Positions 1 to 7,243 of a stretch of DNA of 64,000 nt are shown here, in pieces (positions within the stretch are counted from its first letter, which is position 1; every line of letters begins with the position of its first letter). This DNA comes from Verrucomicrobiota bacterium. Lineage in GTDB: Bacteria; Verrucomicrobiota; Verrucomicrobiia; Opitutales; Opitutaceae. Both the position numbers and the translations under genes were made by a program. Location of the stretch: positions 32,001 to 96,000 of the forward strand of contig JACRQG010000024.1 of NCBI GenBank assembly GCA_016222805.1, given 5' to 3'. Under the pieces are notes generated by a model. The model saw only the letters and a program-made list of their open reading frames with translations. It had not been told where the DNA came from and made no database searches.

Positions 1-167
1 CCATCGGGGACATCATCAGCACCGGTTGTGTGGAGTCACCTGCCGCCACAGTCGACGACATCATCGCGGAGATTGCGGCCGCGCGTGTCACGGAACGGGG
101 TTCCCGGGCGGATGATCGCGCCTCCGAGGCGGCGATGGAAGACCGCAAGAAGGCCGGTTATTTCTAA
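1..167 (+). CDS. cysD: Sulfate adenylyltransferase subunit 2 (CysD), 3' end only
   Basis: This is the C-terminal tail of CysD, the ATP-pyrophosphatase subunit that forms adenosine 5'-phosphosulfate from ATP and sulfate. The open frame enters from outside the window (codons start at position 3) and stops with TAA at 165-167. It reads TGCVESPAATVDDII and ends MEDRKKAGYF. The 'TGCVES' stretch and the Lys-rich end closing in GYF are typical of CysD C-termini. The gene for its partner CysN follows at once on the same strand, which supports the call. Only about 54 residues are visible, so nothing can be said about the catalytic core. Confidence 0.85.
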   Translation, partial: IGDIISTGCVESPAATVDDIIAEIAAARVTERGSRADDRASEAAMEDRKKAGYF

Positions 168-242
168 CTTCCCGTGGTCCACACCGCTGCTGACGCCCGC
201 GAACCGCATTCCACCTTTGCTCCCGTGTTCACCGAAGAAGTC

Positions 243-1568
243 ATGGCTCCCGTCTCCCGCATTCCCGTCCCGGTCGACATCCTCCGCTTCAATACCTGCG
301 GCAGCGTCGACGATGGCAAGTCGACCCTGATCGGCCGGCTCCTCTACGACTCCAAGTCGCTGATGGAAGATCAGCTGGAGGCGTTGGAGCGATCGGCGGA
401 CATCACGGGCGGAGGCCAGATCAACCTGGCCAACCTCACCGACGGCCTGCGGGCGGAACGGGAGCAGGGCATCACGATCGATGTGGCGTACCGGTATTTT
501 GCGACGCCGCGCCGCAAGTTCATCATCGCGGACACGCCAGGCCATGTGCAGTACACGCGCAACATGGTTACGGGGGCTTCGACCGCCAATCTCTCGGTCG
601 TGCTGGTGGACGCGCGCCATGGGGTGATTGAGCAGAGCCGCCGGCATACGGCCATCGCCTCGCTGTTGCGCATCCCTCACTTGGTGGTGGCCGTCAACAA
701 AATGGACCTGGTCGGCTGGAGCGAGGCACGCTTCCTCGAAATCCGGGCGCAGTTCGAGGAGTTCCTGCCCCGGCTCGCGATCAAGGATGTGAAGTTCATC
801 CCGCTGAGCGCCCTCACGGGCGACAACGTGGTGACGGCTTCGCCGCATACGCCGTGGTACTCGGGCCCGACCCTGCTCGGGCACCTGGAGAGCGTGCACA
901 TCGCGAGCGACTGGAATCTCGACGGTTTCCGTCTGCCGGTGCAGTGGGTGAACCGGCCCAACAGTCCGACCGATGCGGCCCTGCATGACTTTCGCGGCTT
1001 CAGCGGCCAGATCGCCGGGGGGATCGTGCGCACCGGTCAGAAGGTGCTGGCGCTGCCCGCGGGCATGATGAGCACGGTGAAGCAGCTCTGGACCTACGAT
1101 GGGCCCGTCGCGGAGGCCTTCTGCCCGCAGTCAGTCACCGTGGTGCTGGCCGATGACATCGACCTCAGCCGTGGCAGCATGCTGATCGGGTTGGATCATC
1201 CTCCCGGCGCGGCGACGGACCTCCAGGCCCGGCTCTGCTGGATGCATCCGCGGCCGCTGCAGGCGGGCAAGAAGTACCTGCTGAAGCACACGACCCATAC
1301 CGTGCAGTGCCTGGTGACGGACATCGTGAGCAAGCTGGACGTGGCGTCCCTCGAAGGCCGGGAGGCACCGTCGGGGCTGGCGATGAACGATCTCGGCGAG
1401 GTCAGGCTGAAAACCGCGCGCCCGCTCGTGTTCGACGGCTACGAGACCAACCGCCTCACCGGGTCCTTCATCCTGATCGAGCCCGGCACCAACGCCACCG
1501 TGGCCGCCGGCATGCTCCTGCCACCGCGGGAAACGGTGAAGCCGGAGAGCGCGGACTACGTCATCTGA
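243..1568 (+). CDS. cysN: Sulfate adenylyltransferase subunit 1 (CysN GTPase)
   Basis: CysN is the GTPase subunit that couples GTP hydrolysis to APS synthesis by CysD in assimilatory sulfate activation. The 441-residue protein has the G1 loop GSVDDGKST at about residues 20-28, DTPGH at about 97-101 and NKMD at about 152-155, followed by EF-Tu-like beta-barrel sequence. The frame ends in ...ADYVI without a C-terminal APS kinase domain, so this is plain CysN rather than a CysNC fusion. I chose the ATG at 243, preceded by a GAAGAAG purine stretch. The frame is also open back to a GTG at 174, but those residues do not resemble the family N-terminus. It lies in one transcription unit with cysD and the Rrf2 gene. 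Confidence 0.93.
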   Translation: MAPVSRIPVPVDILRFNTCGSVDDGKSTLIGRLLYDSKSLMEDQLEALERSADITGGGQINLANLTDGLRAEREQGITIDVAYRYFATPRRKFIIADTPGHVQYTRNMVTGASTANLSVVLVDARHGVIEQSRRHTAIASLLRIPHLVVAVNKMDLVGWSEARFLEIRAQFEEFLPRLAIKDVKFIPLSALTGDNVVTASPHTPWYSGPTLLGHLESVHIASDWNLDGFRLPVQWVNRPNSPTDAALHDFRGFSGQIAGGIVRTGQKVLALPAGMMSTVKQLWTYDGPVAEAFCPQSVTVVLADDIDLSRGSMLIGLDHPPGAATDLQARLCWMHPRPLQAGKKYLLKHTTHTVQCLVTDIVSKLDVASLEGREAPSGLAMNDLGEVRLKTARPLVFDGYETNRLTGSFILIEPGTNATVAAGMLLPPRETVKPESADYVI

Positions 1569-1575
1569 TCCTGCG

Positions 1576-1989
1576 ATGAAAGTATCGGTCCAAGTCGACT
1601 ACGCCTGCCGCGTGATGGCGGAACTCGCACGTCGGTACGGTTCCGGGGAACTGGCGCAGATCGAGCACCTGGCCGAGGCCGAGGGAGTCCCGGCCAATTT
1701 CCTCGCGCAGATCCTGCTGAAGCTGCGCAACGAGGGCTTGATCACGAGCCGCCGGGGAAATCAGGGCGGGTATGCGCTCGCGCGGCCGCCCGAGGAGATC
1801 TCGCTGCATGACATTCTCGTGGCCGTGGAAGGTCACTGTCTGCAGCTGAGCGGCAACACGGCCGGCCGGAGCGGCCGGCGGGTGCAGCACATGTGGATCG
1901 AGATCCGCGAACTCCTGGCGGAAAAAACCCGGCGTTGCACGCTGGACCGCCTCGTCAGCAAGGAGCCGGCGGAGATGTACTACATCTGA
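1576..1989 (+). CDS. Rrf2-family transcriptional regulator
   Basis: A 137-residue Rrf2-type winged-helix regulator. It opens with MKVSVQVDYACRVMAELAR, the usual Rrf2 start, and continues with a recognition helix region (VPANFLAQILLKLRNEGL) and the wing SRRGNQGGYALARPPEEI. The three-cysteine cluster of Fe-S Rrf2 members such as IscR is not visible: the cysteines are scattered and a short Gly/Arg stretch occupies the expected region. That makes it more like the CymR type, which controls cysteine metabolism in Firmicutes. It starts 7 bp after cysN, so the likely role (inference) is control of the sulfate-assimilation operon in response to cysteine or sulfide status. Confidence 0.85.
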   Translation: MKVSVQVDYACRVMAELARRYGSGELAQIEHLAEAEGVPANFLAQILLKLRNEGLITSRRGNQGGYALARPPEEISLHDILVAVEGHCLQLSGNTAGRSGRRVQHMWIEIRELLAEKTRRCTLDRLVSKEPAEMYYI

Positions 1990-2004
1990 CCGCGTCCCGG
2001 AGGA

Positions 2005-3360
2005 TCAGTCCAGAAAGCCGCTGGTCGCGGCTCCAAGTCCCGCCGCCTCGGGAGTGCCGTGCAGGTCGTACCAGTTGGTGAGCGACCAGCCGATGCCGAC
2101 GACGAGCGACGAGTGCTGCAGGGCCTCGTCATAGTGAAAGGCGAGGTTGGCGGAGGTGCGCACGGCCCGCGCCATGATCGAGCCGACGAAGCTGGGTGAA
2201 CTGCCGCCTCCGGTCAGGCGGACGTCGGCGAACGGAGCGTAGATGCAGGCGCGGATTTCGTTGTTGCTGCCGATGTCGCACGTGCCTCCGGTCGAGGTGA
2301 AAATCTGCAGCGCGCCGGCCCAACTCTGGTTGACGATGCCGCTGTTGCCGGAAGTCGAGACCGTGCCGAACGTGTAGATGATGCACGAGGCGCCGGCCTG
2401 GATGGTGAGTCCGGACGTCACCCGCGAGGCGACTACCGTCACGTTGGCGCCAGCGGCAATCGTGGTGGCCCCGATCGGACTGAGGAGACCGAAATAGTAG
2501 TAGCGCCCGTCGGAAGCCGGTCGGTCCGCGGGGCGAGGCAGGGTGCCGGGAAAAGCGAGCAGCAGGTAGCCCCGGGTGATCGAGCCGATCGCCGGAAAGG
2601 TGGGCAGGGGAAAGGACCCCGAATAGTCGGTGACGATGGTGCCGGTGACATGGCTGGCGTCCGGTGCGGCGACCGAGTCATCCAGCAGGAGGTCGCCCTG
2701 AATCAGGCTTCGGTTGCCGAGGCTGGCAGTGCCACCGAGGACGACCACGTCGCCCCCGGCGGCGGCCCCGGTGCCGGGATAGTCGAGCGGCGTGAACTCC
2801 GTCGAATCGGTCGGGTTTGAATTGAAGCTGTCGATGACGGAGCCGGTGCCCAGGTCCAGCGCCGTCGTGGTGACAATTGCCTGGCTGTACGCCCCTTTCT
2901 TCCTCAGGCCGATCTTGAGTGTCTTGATCACCGGGGGGCTGCCATCGAGGGGGGTGATGGTCGCCTGTGAAATGGCGTAGGGCGCGATCGTCGAGCCGTT
3001 GAATCCCTCGACGTAGACCTTGACGGTGCCCACGGCACTCAGGCCGCGGGAAAAGGAAGGCAGGGTGAGGCGGGCGTTGTTGCCGTTGACCGTCCAGCCG
3101 TTCCAGGCGGACGACACGGCGACACCGGCGTTGATGAGGCGGAAGCAGTAGGCGGCCTCTTCGAGGCCGGCCTCGGCGAGGTTGGCGGCGTCGTTGAGGT
3201 AATAGGTCCGTTGGGCCAGGCGGAGGGCGTTGTGGCTGACGGCCAGGTAGCCGCCCAGGCCGGCGGCGATGGCAGTCGCCACCAACAGGGCGGAGAGCAG
3301 GACGCTGCCCTTTCTGCGGGGGCGGTTGCTAGGGCGGAGTCGGTGGCCGCCGGTGTTCAC
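2005..3360 (-). CDS. PilX-like pseudopilin/adhesin-type membrane protein
   Basis: A 451-residue protein with a basic N-terminus (RRKGSVLLSALLVATAIAAG), a single hydrophobic helix and then a surface domain rich in Gly, Thr and Ser. The helix position and the following helical stretch (AQRTYYLNDAANLAEAGLEEA) resemble PilX-type N-termini found in type IV pilus or type II secretion minor-pilin operons. The prepilin peptidase signature (G before FTLIE) is only weakly represented. The C-terminal 250 residues look like a beta-rich extracellular module. It is the last gene of a five-gene minus-strand operon and overlaps the preceding gene by 4 bp. The function is probably as a structural or accessory surface subunit. 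I do not recognise an orthologue. Confidence 0.65.
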   Translation of the reverse strand: MNTGGHRLRPSNRPRRKGSVLLSALLVATAIAAGLGGYLAVSHNALRLAQRTYYLNDAANLAEAGLEEAAYCFRLINAGVAVSSAWNGWTVNGNNARLTLPSFSRGLSAVGTVKVYVEGFNGSTIAPYAISQATITPLDGSPPVIKTLKIGLRKKGAYSQAIVTTTALDLGTGSVIDSFNSNPTDSTEFTPLDYPGTGAAAGGDVVVLGGTASLGNRSLIQGDLLLDDSVAAPDASHVTGTIVTDYSGSFPLPTFPAIGSITRGYLLLAFPGTLPRPADRPASDGRYYYFGLLSPIGATTIAAGANVTVVASRVTSGLTIQAGASCIIYTFGTVSTSGNSGIVNQSWAGALQIFTSTGGTCDIGSNNEIRACIYAPFADVRLTGGGSSPSFVGSIMARAVRTSANLAFHYDEALQHSSLVVGIGWSLTNWYDLHGTPEAAGLGAATSGFLD

Positions 3361-3968
3361 GAGGAGAGCTTGTTGCGCAGGGTGAACGTGGCGCTCACCG
3401 AGGACGACGTGCGCGTCGAGGTCCCGGGGCTCCGGCGCACGGTGAGGCCGACCTGCACGGTCTTGGTCGTGCGGTCACTCGTGGCGGTGCGGCCAAAGCG
3501 ATCCAACCGCTGGAAGGAAACCCCGGGTGTCCCGTCCGGGTTGGCCGCGACGCCCCGGACCAGCTCGACGCGACCCGACGGGTTGGAGCTGCTCGCGCCG
3601 GGCACCCGGTAGAGAATCTGCGTGGAGCTGTTCCAGGCGTAGGTGTATTGCGACGTCGTGCCGTCGCTCCGCGGAATGCTGACCGTGAGGTCGGACGCGG
3701 AGTTGAGGGTGATGCCGCTGGCGGCCTTGAGATCGACCTCGAGCTGGGTGAGCGCGCGGCGCACCTGACTTTCCATTTCCGCGTAGTGCGTGAGGCGGAC
3801 CGAACTGCGCGCCAACTCCACGGACGCAGTGAGGACTCCGGCGAGGACGATCCCACTCACCGTCGCGGCGACCAGGGTCTCGGCAATGGTGAAACCTCCC
3901 GGTCGGCGGGCGACGACCGGTGGGGTCGCGGACGGGCGTGGACTACGAGCGGCGCGTGAACGCGGCAT
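3357..3968 (-). CDS. Prepilin-type N-methylation protein (PulJ/PilW-like)
   Basis: A minor pseudopilin of about 203 residues. The type III (prepilin) signal RRPGGFTIAETLVAA is clear: Gly precedes the cleavage site, Phe is at +1, Glu at +5, and a long hydrophobic helix follows. Downstream come a helical spine (MESQVRRALTQLEVDLKAASG) and a beta-rich globular part, as in PulJ or PilW. The frame is open up to 4109. I took the ATG at 3968, which leaves a short basic leader and overlaps the upstream gene by 26 bp; the ATG at 3986 is equally possible and no clear Shine-Dalgarno sequence decides. It is processed by a prepilin peptidase, which is not in this window. Confidence 0.72.
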   Translation of the reverse strand: MPRSRAARSPRPSATPPVVARRPGGFTIAETLVAATVSGIVLAGVLTASVELARSSVRLTHYAEMESQVRRALTQLEVDLKAASGITLNSASDLTVSIPRSDGTTSQYTYAWNSSTQILYRVPGASSSNPSGRVELVRGVAANPDGTPGVSFQRLDRFGRTATSDRTTKTVQVGLTVRRSPGTSTRTSSSVSATFTLRNKLSS

Positions 3969-4422
3969 ACAAGCCGTTGCGGCCATAGTAGGTCGTGTAG
4001 CTCCGTTGGACGGTGCGGCCGTCGTACGTTCGCCATGACGTCGTGAGCGTAATCTGCAAGAGCTGTCCCCCGCGGTTGGGTACGAGGGAAGTCGTGCGGG
4101 AGAGGGCAAAGCGGCCGGCTACGGCGGGATTGCCCAGGAACGAGGCATCGATCGTTGGCCGGTAGGAGGGATCGCTGACTTGTGACCAGGTGAGCACCCG
4201 CTCCTTTTCCAGCTGGCATTGCATGATGCGACTGGCGATTTCGAGGTTGCGGGCCGAATCGAGATTGAGGAACGCGCGCTGCAGCGTGGTGATGGACGTG
4301 GTAATCGCGAAGGCCAGGACAATGACGGCCATGATCACCTCGATGAGCGTGAACGCACGCCGCCGGCATCGGCGCAGGGGCCGGGGGCCGGAACGGGCGA
4401 CAAGGCAGGCCGTTCGATTCAT
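3943..4422 (-). CDS. Prepilin-type N-methylation protein (PulI/PilV-like)
   Basis: A 159-residue minor pseudopilin. A basic leader (PLRRCRRRA) is followed by FTLIEVIMAVIVLAFAI, the canonical type IV prepilin motif with Glu at +5, although Ala rather than Gly stands at -1. The remainder (helical stretch RNLEIASRIMQCQLEKERVL, then beta strands) fits the PulI/PilV size class. It lies third in the minus-strand operon and overlaps the PulJ-like gene, as minor pseudopilin genes commonly do. The predicted role is as a tip or accessory subunit of a type II secretion pseudopilus or type IV pilus. The secretin and ATPase genes are not nearby. Confidence 0.75.
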   Translation of the reverse strand: MNRTACLVARSGPRPLRRCRRRAFTLIEVIMAVIVLAFAITTSITTLQRAFLNLDSARNLEIASRIMQCQLEKERVLTWSQVSDPSYRPTIDASFLGNPAVAGRFALSRTTSLVPNRGGQLLQITLTTSWRTYDGRTVQRSYTTYYGRNGLYAAFTRRS

Positions 4423-4533
4423 GGAGGACTGCCTTTGGTAATCGGAACGAGAGGCGGGGAGTTTAGGCCGCCGGCGGCTGGATCCGCGGTCGGCGCAGAC
4501 CGTCGCAGGGCCGCCCGAATGGGCGCCAAGGCG

Positions 4534-5331
4534 CTACTGGATGCGCTGATAGGTCTCGCCGCAAAAGACCAGCACCCCTTTCCCGCGGAACCGGATGGGC
4601 TCCCGGAATTCGTCCCCGATGAGGCAGGTTTCACCCTCAAGCGTGCCAACACGCACGTGCGCATTCAGCAGACTGGGGATCCCTTGGCGATTGAGTTGGA
4701 AGAGCTTGATCGAGCCATCCGCCGCCACCGCGATCCCGTGGTGCCCGGGACGTGAGCCGGTCATGTAAACCCCGGATACGGATTGGAGGGTGGCCTCGAT
4801 CCGGGCCGGATCCGAAAGGAAGGTGAAGCGGTCTGGGAGCGCGCGGGCACTTGCCGTGATCACCAGCGGTGCCGCCAGGTAAACCGCGCACGCCAGGGCC
4901 ACGGCGGAAACGGCAATCCGGTGAATCCGCCGAAGGGGTGAGATCACCGTCGGTCCCGGGGGCGTCGCAGGTACCTCGGGTGCAGGGGCTGCCAGGGGAG
5001 AGAAGGGCGCGCGGGTACGAGCGGCCGCGGCGCTCCCATCCAGCTCGGCAATCACTTCGGCGGGAGTGAGAACCAGGGCCGGCTCCAGCGCATTGCGGGG
5101 GTCGTAAAGGAAGAGCCTTCCCTGTCCGGTGCGCACCAAATGTCGGCGCCGCCTCACCTCGATGCCGATTTCAGGCTCGGCATCGGCATTCTGGATCGGA
5201 TCCACCGCCGCAAATCGCTCAAGCAGTTCCTGCAGTTCCCCGGACGAAAGAAAACCACCGGACATCGATCCGAATTCGGCCGAGGCCTGTCCGCTGGCCG
5301 CGTCGAAGTTACAGAGAGTGACGCGAAACAT
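4534..5331 (-). CDS. Hypothetical single-pass membrane protein in pseudopilin operon
   Basis: A 265-residue protein that I cannot assign to a family. The N-terminal 130 residues (MFRVTLCNFDAASG...) are soluble and include VRRRRHLVRTGQGRLFLYDP. A proline-rich linker (PAPEVPATPPGP) follows, then one hydrophobic helix at about 150-170 (IAVSAVALACAVYLAAPLVI) and a C-terminal domain of about 90 residues. This layout resembles assembly proteins of type II secretion systems, such as GspL/GspC-like inner-membrane parts, but there is no decisive motif. The ATG at 5331 follows the upstream stop by 5 bp; the frame is open further upstream but only as a shadow of the neighbouring gene. Its place in the operon argues for a pilus or secretion role. 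Confidence 0.6.
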   Translation of the reverse strand: MFRVTLCNFDAASGQASAEFGSMSGGFLSSGELQELLERFAAVDPIQNADAEPEIGIEVRRRRHLVRTGQGRLFLYDPRNALEPALVLTPAEVIAELDGSAAAARTRAPFSPLAAPAPEVPATPPGPTVISPLRRIHRIAVSAVALACAVYLAAPLVITASARALPDRFTFLSDPARIEATLQSVSGVYMTGSRPGHHGIAVAADGSIKLFQLNRQGIPSLLNAHVRVGTLEGETCLIGDEFREPIRFRGKGVLVFCGETYQRIQ

Positions 5332-5336
5332 GGGGA

Positions 5337-5939
5337 TCAGGGCTGCCCGCGAACCAGCAGCACCGGCCAGCCGTTGAAACCCCGGCGGAAGCTGCCGGTG
5401 CCGAGGTCGCCGTCGTCGATCTGGCGATCGATGGCGAGCAGGTCGATCGGCGTGAGGCGGAGCGGATCCGCGCGGGAGAAGGCGGTGATGGCGATGTGCG
5501 GCGGGAGCGTTGTCGCCCCGGCGTCGTCGGGCATCGCATGGTTCCAACGATAGTGGCCTCCCACCGGGGTGGGCGCCGTCCAGACCTTGGTGTCCAGGTG
5601 GTGGTCCATACCCTTGGGGACGACGCTGGCGTCGGCGTCCTCGGGGAGCGCCCCGTTTTCCTTGAGGTAGTGCTGGAAACCCGCGGCGGCGGACAGCAGC
5701 TGGGCCGCGACGAGCTGGCGGGCGCGGACGTGTTGGACTTGTTGAACAGCGGCGATGAGTGCGCCGAGCAGGAGAGCTCCGGCTGCTCCGAGGAGAATGA
5801 GATCGGACACCGGCCAGGCACGGCGCGACCCGGAGGGCGTCCCCGGGGCAGGCAGGGTATCAGTGACAACCGCCTCAGGTTCAGGGAGGGAAAGGGAGCC
5901 TGGGGCCTCGACTGGGAGGGACTCGGTCGCGAGGTTCAT
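5337..5939 (-). CDS. Hypothetical pseudopilin-like membrane-anchored protein
   Basis: A 200-residue protein and the first gene of the minus-strand pseudopilin operon. About 40 N-terminal residues rich in Pro and Glu precede a hydrophobic helix (DLILLGAAGALLLGALIAAV). The helix runs into an amphipathic stretch (QQVQHVRARQLVAAQLLSAA) and a small globular domain containing 'HYRWNH' and ending FNGWPVLLVRG. The helix-plus-amphipathic pattern resembles pilins without a canonical prepilin cleavage site. Similar proteins are usual in verrucomicrobial secretion clusters (established only as a general pattern). The exact role is unknown. The intergenic region upstream (5940-6290) should hold the operon promoter. 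Confidence 0.55.
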   Translation of the reverse strand: MNLATESLPVEAPGSLSLPEPEAVVTDTLPAPGTPSGSRRAWPVSDLILLGAAGALLLGALIAAVQQVQHVRARQLVAAQLLSAAAGFQHYLKENGALPEDADASVVPKGMDHHLDTKVWTAPTPVGGHYRWNHAMPDDAGATTLPPHIAITAFSRADPLRLTPIDLLAIDRQIDDGDLGTGSFRRGFNGWPVLLVRGQP

Positions 5940-6258
5940 CTCGGGGCGGATGCGGAGAAGGAATTACCGTAAGGACTGGTCTGGGACTGCGTTGGCTGGG
6001 CGGAAGGCGCCAGTCCTCCATCGGACGGTTTTCCGGGAACTTGACGCGAATTGACCCTCTCGGGACGTGCGGCTTTCAGGCGCAGGAAACAAGGCAGGCG
6101 GTGAGAGAAGCGGAAATGTCGACCAACCGTAGACGGCAGGTGAAGGGGTGACAGGGAAGCCAACGGAGCTGCGATGGAGGTGTCAGGTTTCCTTACATCC
6201 GCCCGCGGAGGTGCCGAGTTGAGCGTTGGCTAAAAGTCTTGCCAGCAGGCGATTAAGT

Positions 6259-6274
6259 CACCGCTGAAGCGGTG
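6259..6274. repeat. Perfect inverted repeat (6-bp arms) upstream of Fur-like gene
   Basis: CACCGC at 6259-6264 and GCGGTG at 6269-6274 form a perfect hairpin or palindrome around a TGAA tetraloop. It abuts the sigma54-like promoter candidate beginning at 6273. It could be an operator or only a chance GC palindrome. The remaining intergenic sequence from 5940 to 6258 shows nothing else I recognise. Confidence 0.4.
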
Positions 6275-6288
6275 GCATGGACCGTGCT
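6273..6288 (+). promoter_or_regulatory. Candidate sigma54 (-24/-12) promoter
   Basis: TGGCATGGACCGTGCT matches the sigma54 consensus TGGCACG-N4-TTGCT at 10 of its 12 defined positions. The invariant GG and GC are correctly spaced (6274-6275 and 6286-6287). Transcription would start near 6299, which fits the ATG at 6357 of the Fur-like gene and would exclude the GTG at 6291. A sigma54 activator (PrsR) is encoded 1 kb away, but no link is shown. Confidence 0.45.
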
Positions 6289-6356
6289 AAGTGAGAGTAG
6301 GTGGTCTCCTTGAGAAGGGGCCGCCTCTGATTTCCACCCCAATCCCTCCGACGGAA

Positions 6357-6884
6357 ATGCTAGCTACCACCTCAAGCGAGGCTCCGTTTGTCGCCCTTTC
6401 TGCGGGGGAGGGAAGGTCGTCGGCGTTTGTGGAGTTGGCCCTGGGCCGCCTTCGGCAGGCGGGACTTCGCATCACCCAGTCTCGGATTCAGTTGCTCACG
6501 GCCCTGGGGCAGGCCACGGAACCGATGTCGGTGGAGGAATTGCACGCCAGTGTCGGACGGGGCGGTTGTGATTTGGTCACCATCTACCGGAGCATGCTGG
6601 TTTTTGAGGACCACGGCCTGGTGCAGAGAAGCTACCGATACAACGGCACGACCTTGTTTGAGCGGCGGATGCACGCCCCGCCGCCGTATCGCGTCTTCTG
6701 CAAGCAAACCAACCGTTTCGTCGAGCTCGATGGTGCGCTTACCGTTCAGCTTCGATCCGCCATCGAGGCGCTGGAGCAAACCCTGCGTGAACAGGGATAC
6801 ACCCGCGTTTCCCACCTCTTCGAGTTTTTTGCCCAGCGCAAAGGCGTCTCCGACCGGGGGGAGGCGGCGGGGGAATCGGCTTGA
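6357..6884 (+). CDS. Fur-family regulator-like protein lacking zinc-site motifs
   Basis: A 175-residue protein with a Fur-type winged helix: LRQAGLRITQSRIQLLTAL, then MSVEELHASVGRGGCDLVTIYRSMLVFEDHGLVQR, which matches the Fur recognition-helix pattern (ATVYRxLxxLxxxGLV). In the dimerisation half, the usual His-rich regulatory motif and the paired CxxC are absent. The equivalent stretch reads HAPPPYRVFCKQTNRFVELDG, with one Cys and one His. It may therefore not bind metal in the usual way. The start is the ATG at 6357; the frame is open from a GTG at 6291, but that codon lies inside the candidate sigma54 promoter region. A second, canonical Fur is encoded at 31131-31601. Confidence 0.72.
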   Translation: MLATTSSEAPFVALSAGEGRSSAFVELALGRLRQAGLRITQSRIQLLTALGQATEPMSVEELHASVGRGGCDLVTIYRSMLVFEDHGLVQRSYRYNGTTLFERRMHAPPPYRVFCKQTNRFVELDGALTVQLRSAIEALEQTLREQGYTRVSHLFEFFAQRKGVSDRGEAAGESA

Positions 6885-6961
6885 TCCCCGGAGGGCCTCC
6901 TTTTCGACCTGGTCCATCTGTCACTCCGCCTCTGTCGTTCGGCCACCCCGTCATCCTTGCC

Positions 6962-7186
6962 ATGAACTCCTCCCAGTATCACTCCGTCCTGATGGGCCTG
7001 GACCGGGCGTTGCACGCGTTCAAGGCGGCCCGCTGCGAGGTGACTCCGGAAGACAGGCAACTGGTGCAACAGCTCGCCCGGATTCGATCGCAGGTCCTGC
7101 GCGCCGAAACAGGGTTGCCCTTTTCGTTTGATCCGCTGGCCCCGGAACCCGCGGATCCGGACACGACCCAAGTGCCCTGGCAATGA
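6962..7186 (+). CDS. Small hypothetical protein (74 aa)
   Basis: A 74-residue protein starting MNSSQYHSVLMGLDRALHAF. The first 45 residues are helical (DRQLVQQLARIRSQVLRA) and the rest is a Pro-rich tail ending PDTTQVPWQ. No known domain was recognised. It follows the Fur-like gene on the same strand by 77 bp, and the ATG at 6962 looks more natural than the TTG upstream at 6881. It may be co-transcribed with the Fur-like gene. Codon usage is GC3-rich and coding-like. Confidence 0.5.
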   Translation: MNSSQYHSVLMGLDRALHAFKAARCEVTPEDRQLVQQLARIRSQVLRAETGLPFSFDPLAPEPADPDTTQVPWQ

Positions 7187-7243
7187 CCGGGGTCGAGGCC
7201 GGACCGGGTGAGGGCGCTGGGTGCGTTCCCCGCGGGATGGCGC

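Noticed and set aside
174-242. Longer cysN start at GTG 174
   Set aside because: The extra 23 residues do not resemble the CysN N-terminus, and ATG 243 has a purine-rich ribosome-binding stretch.
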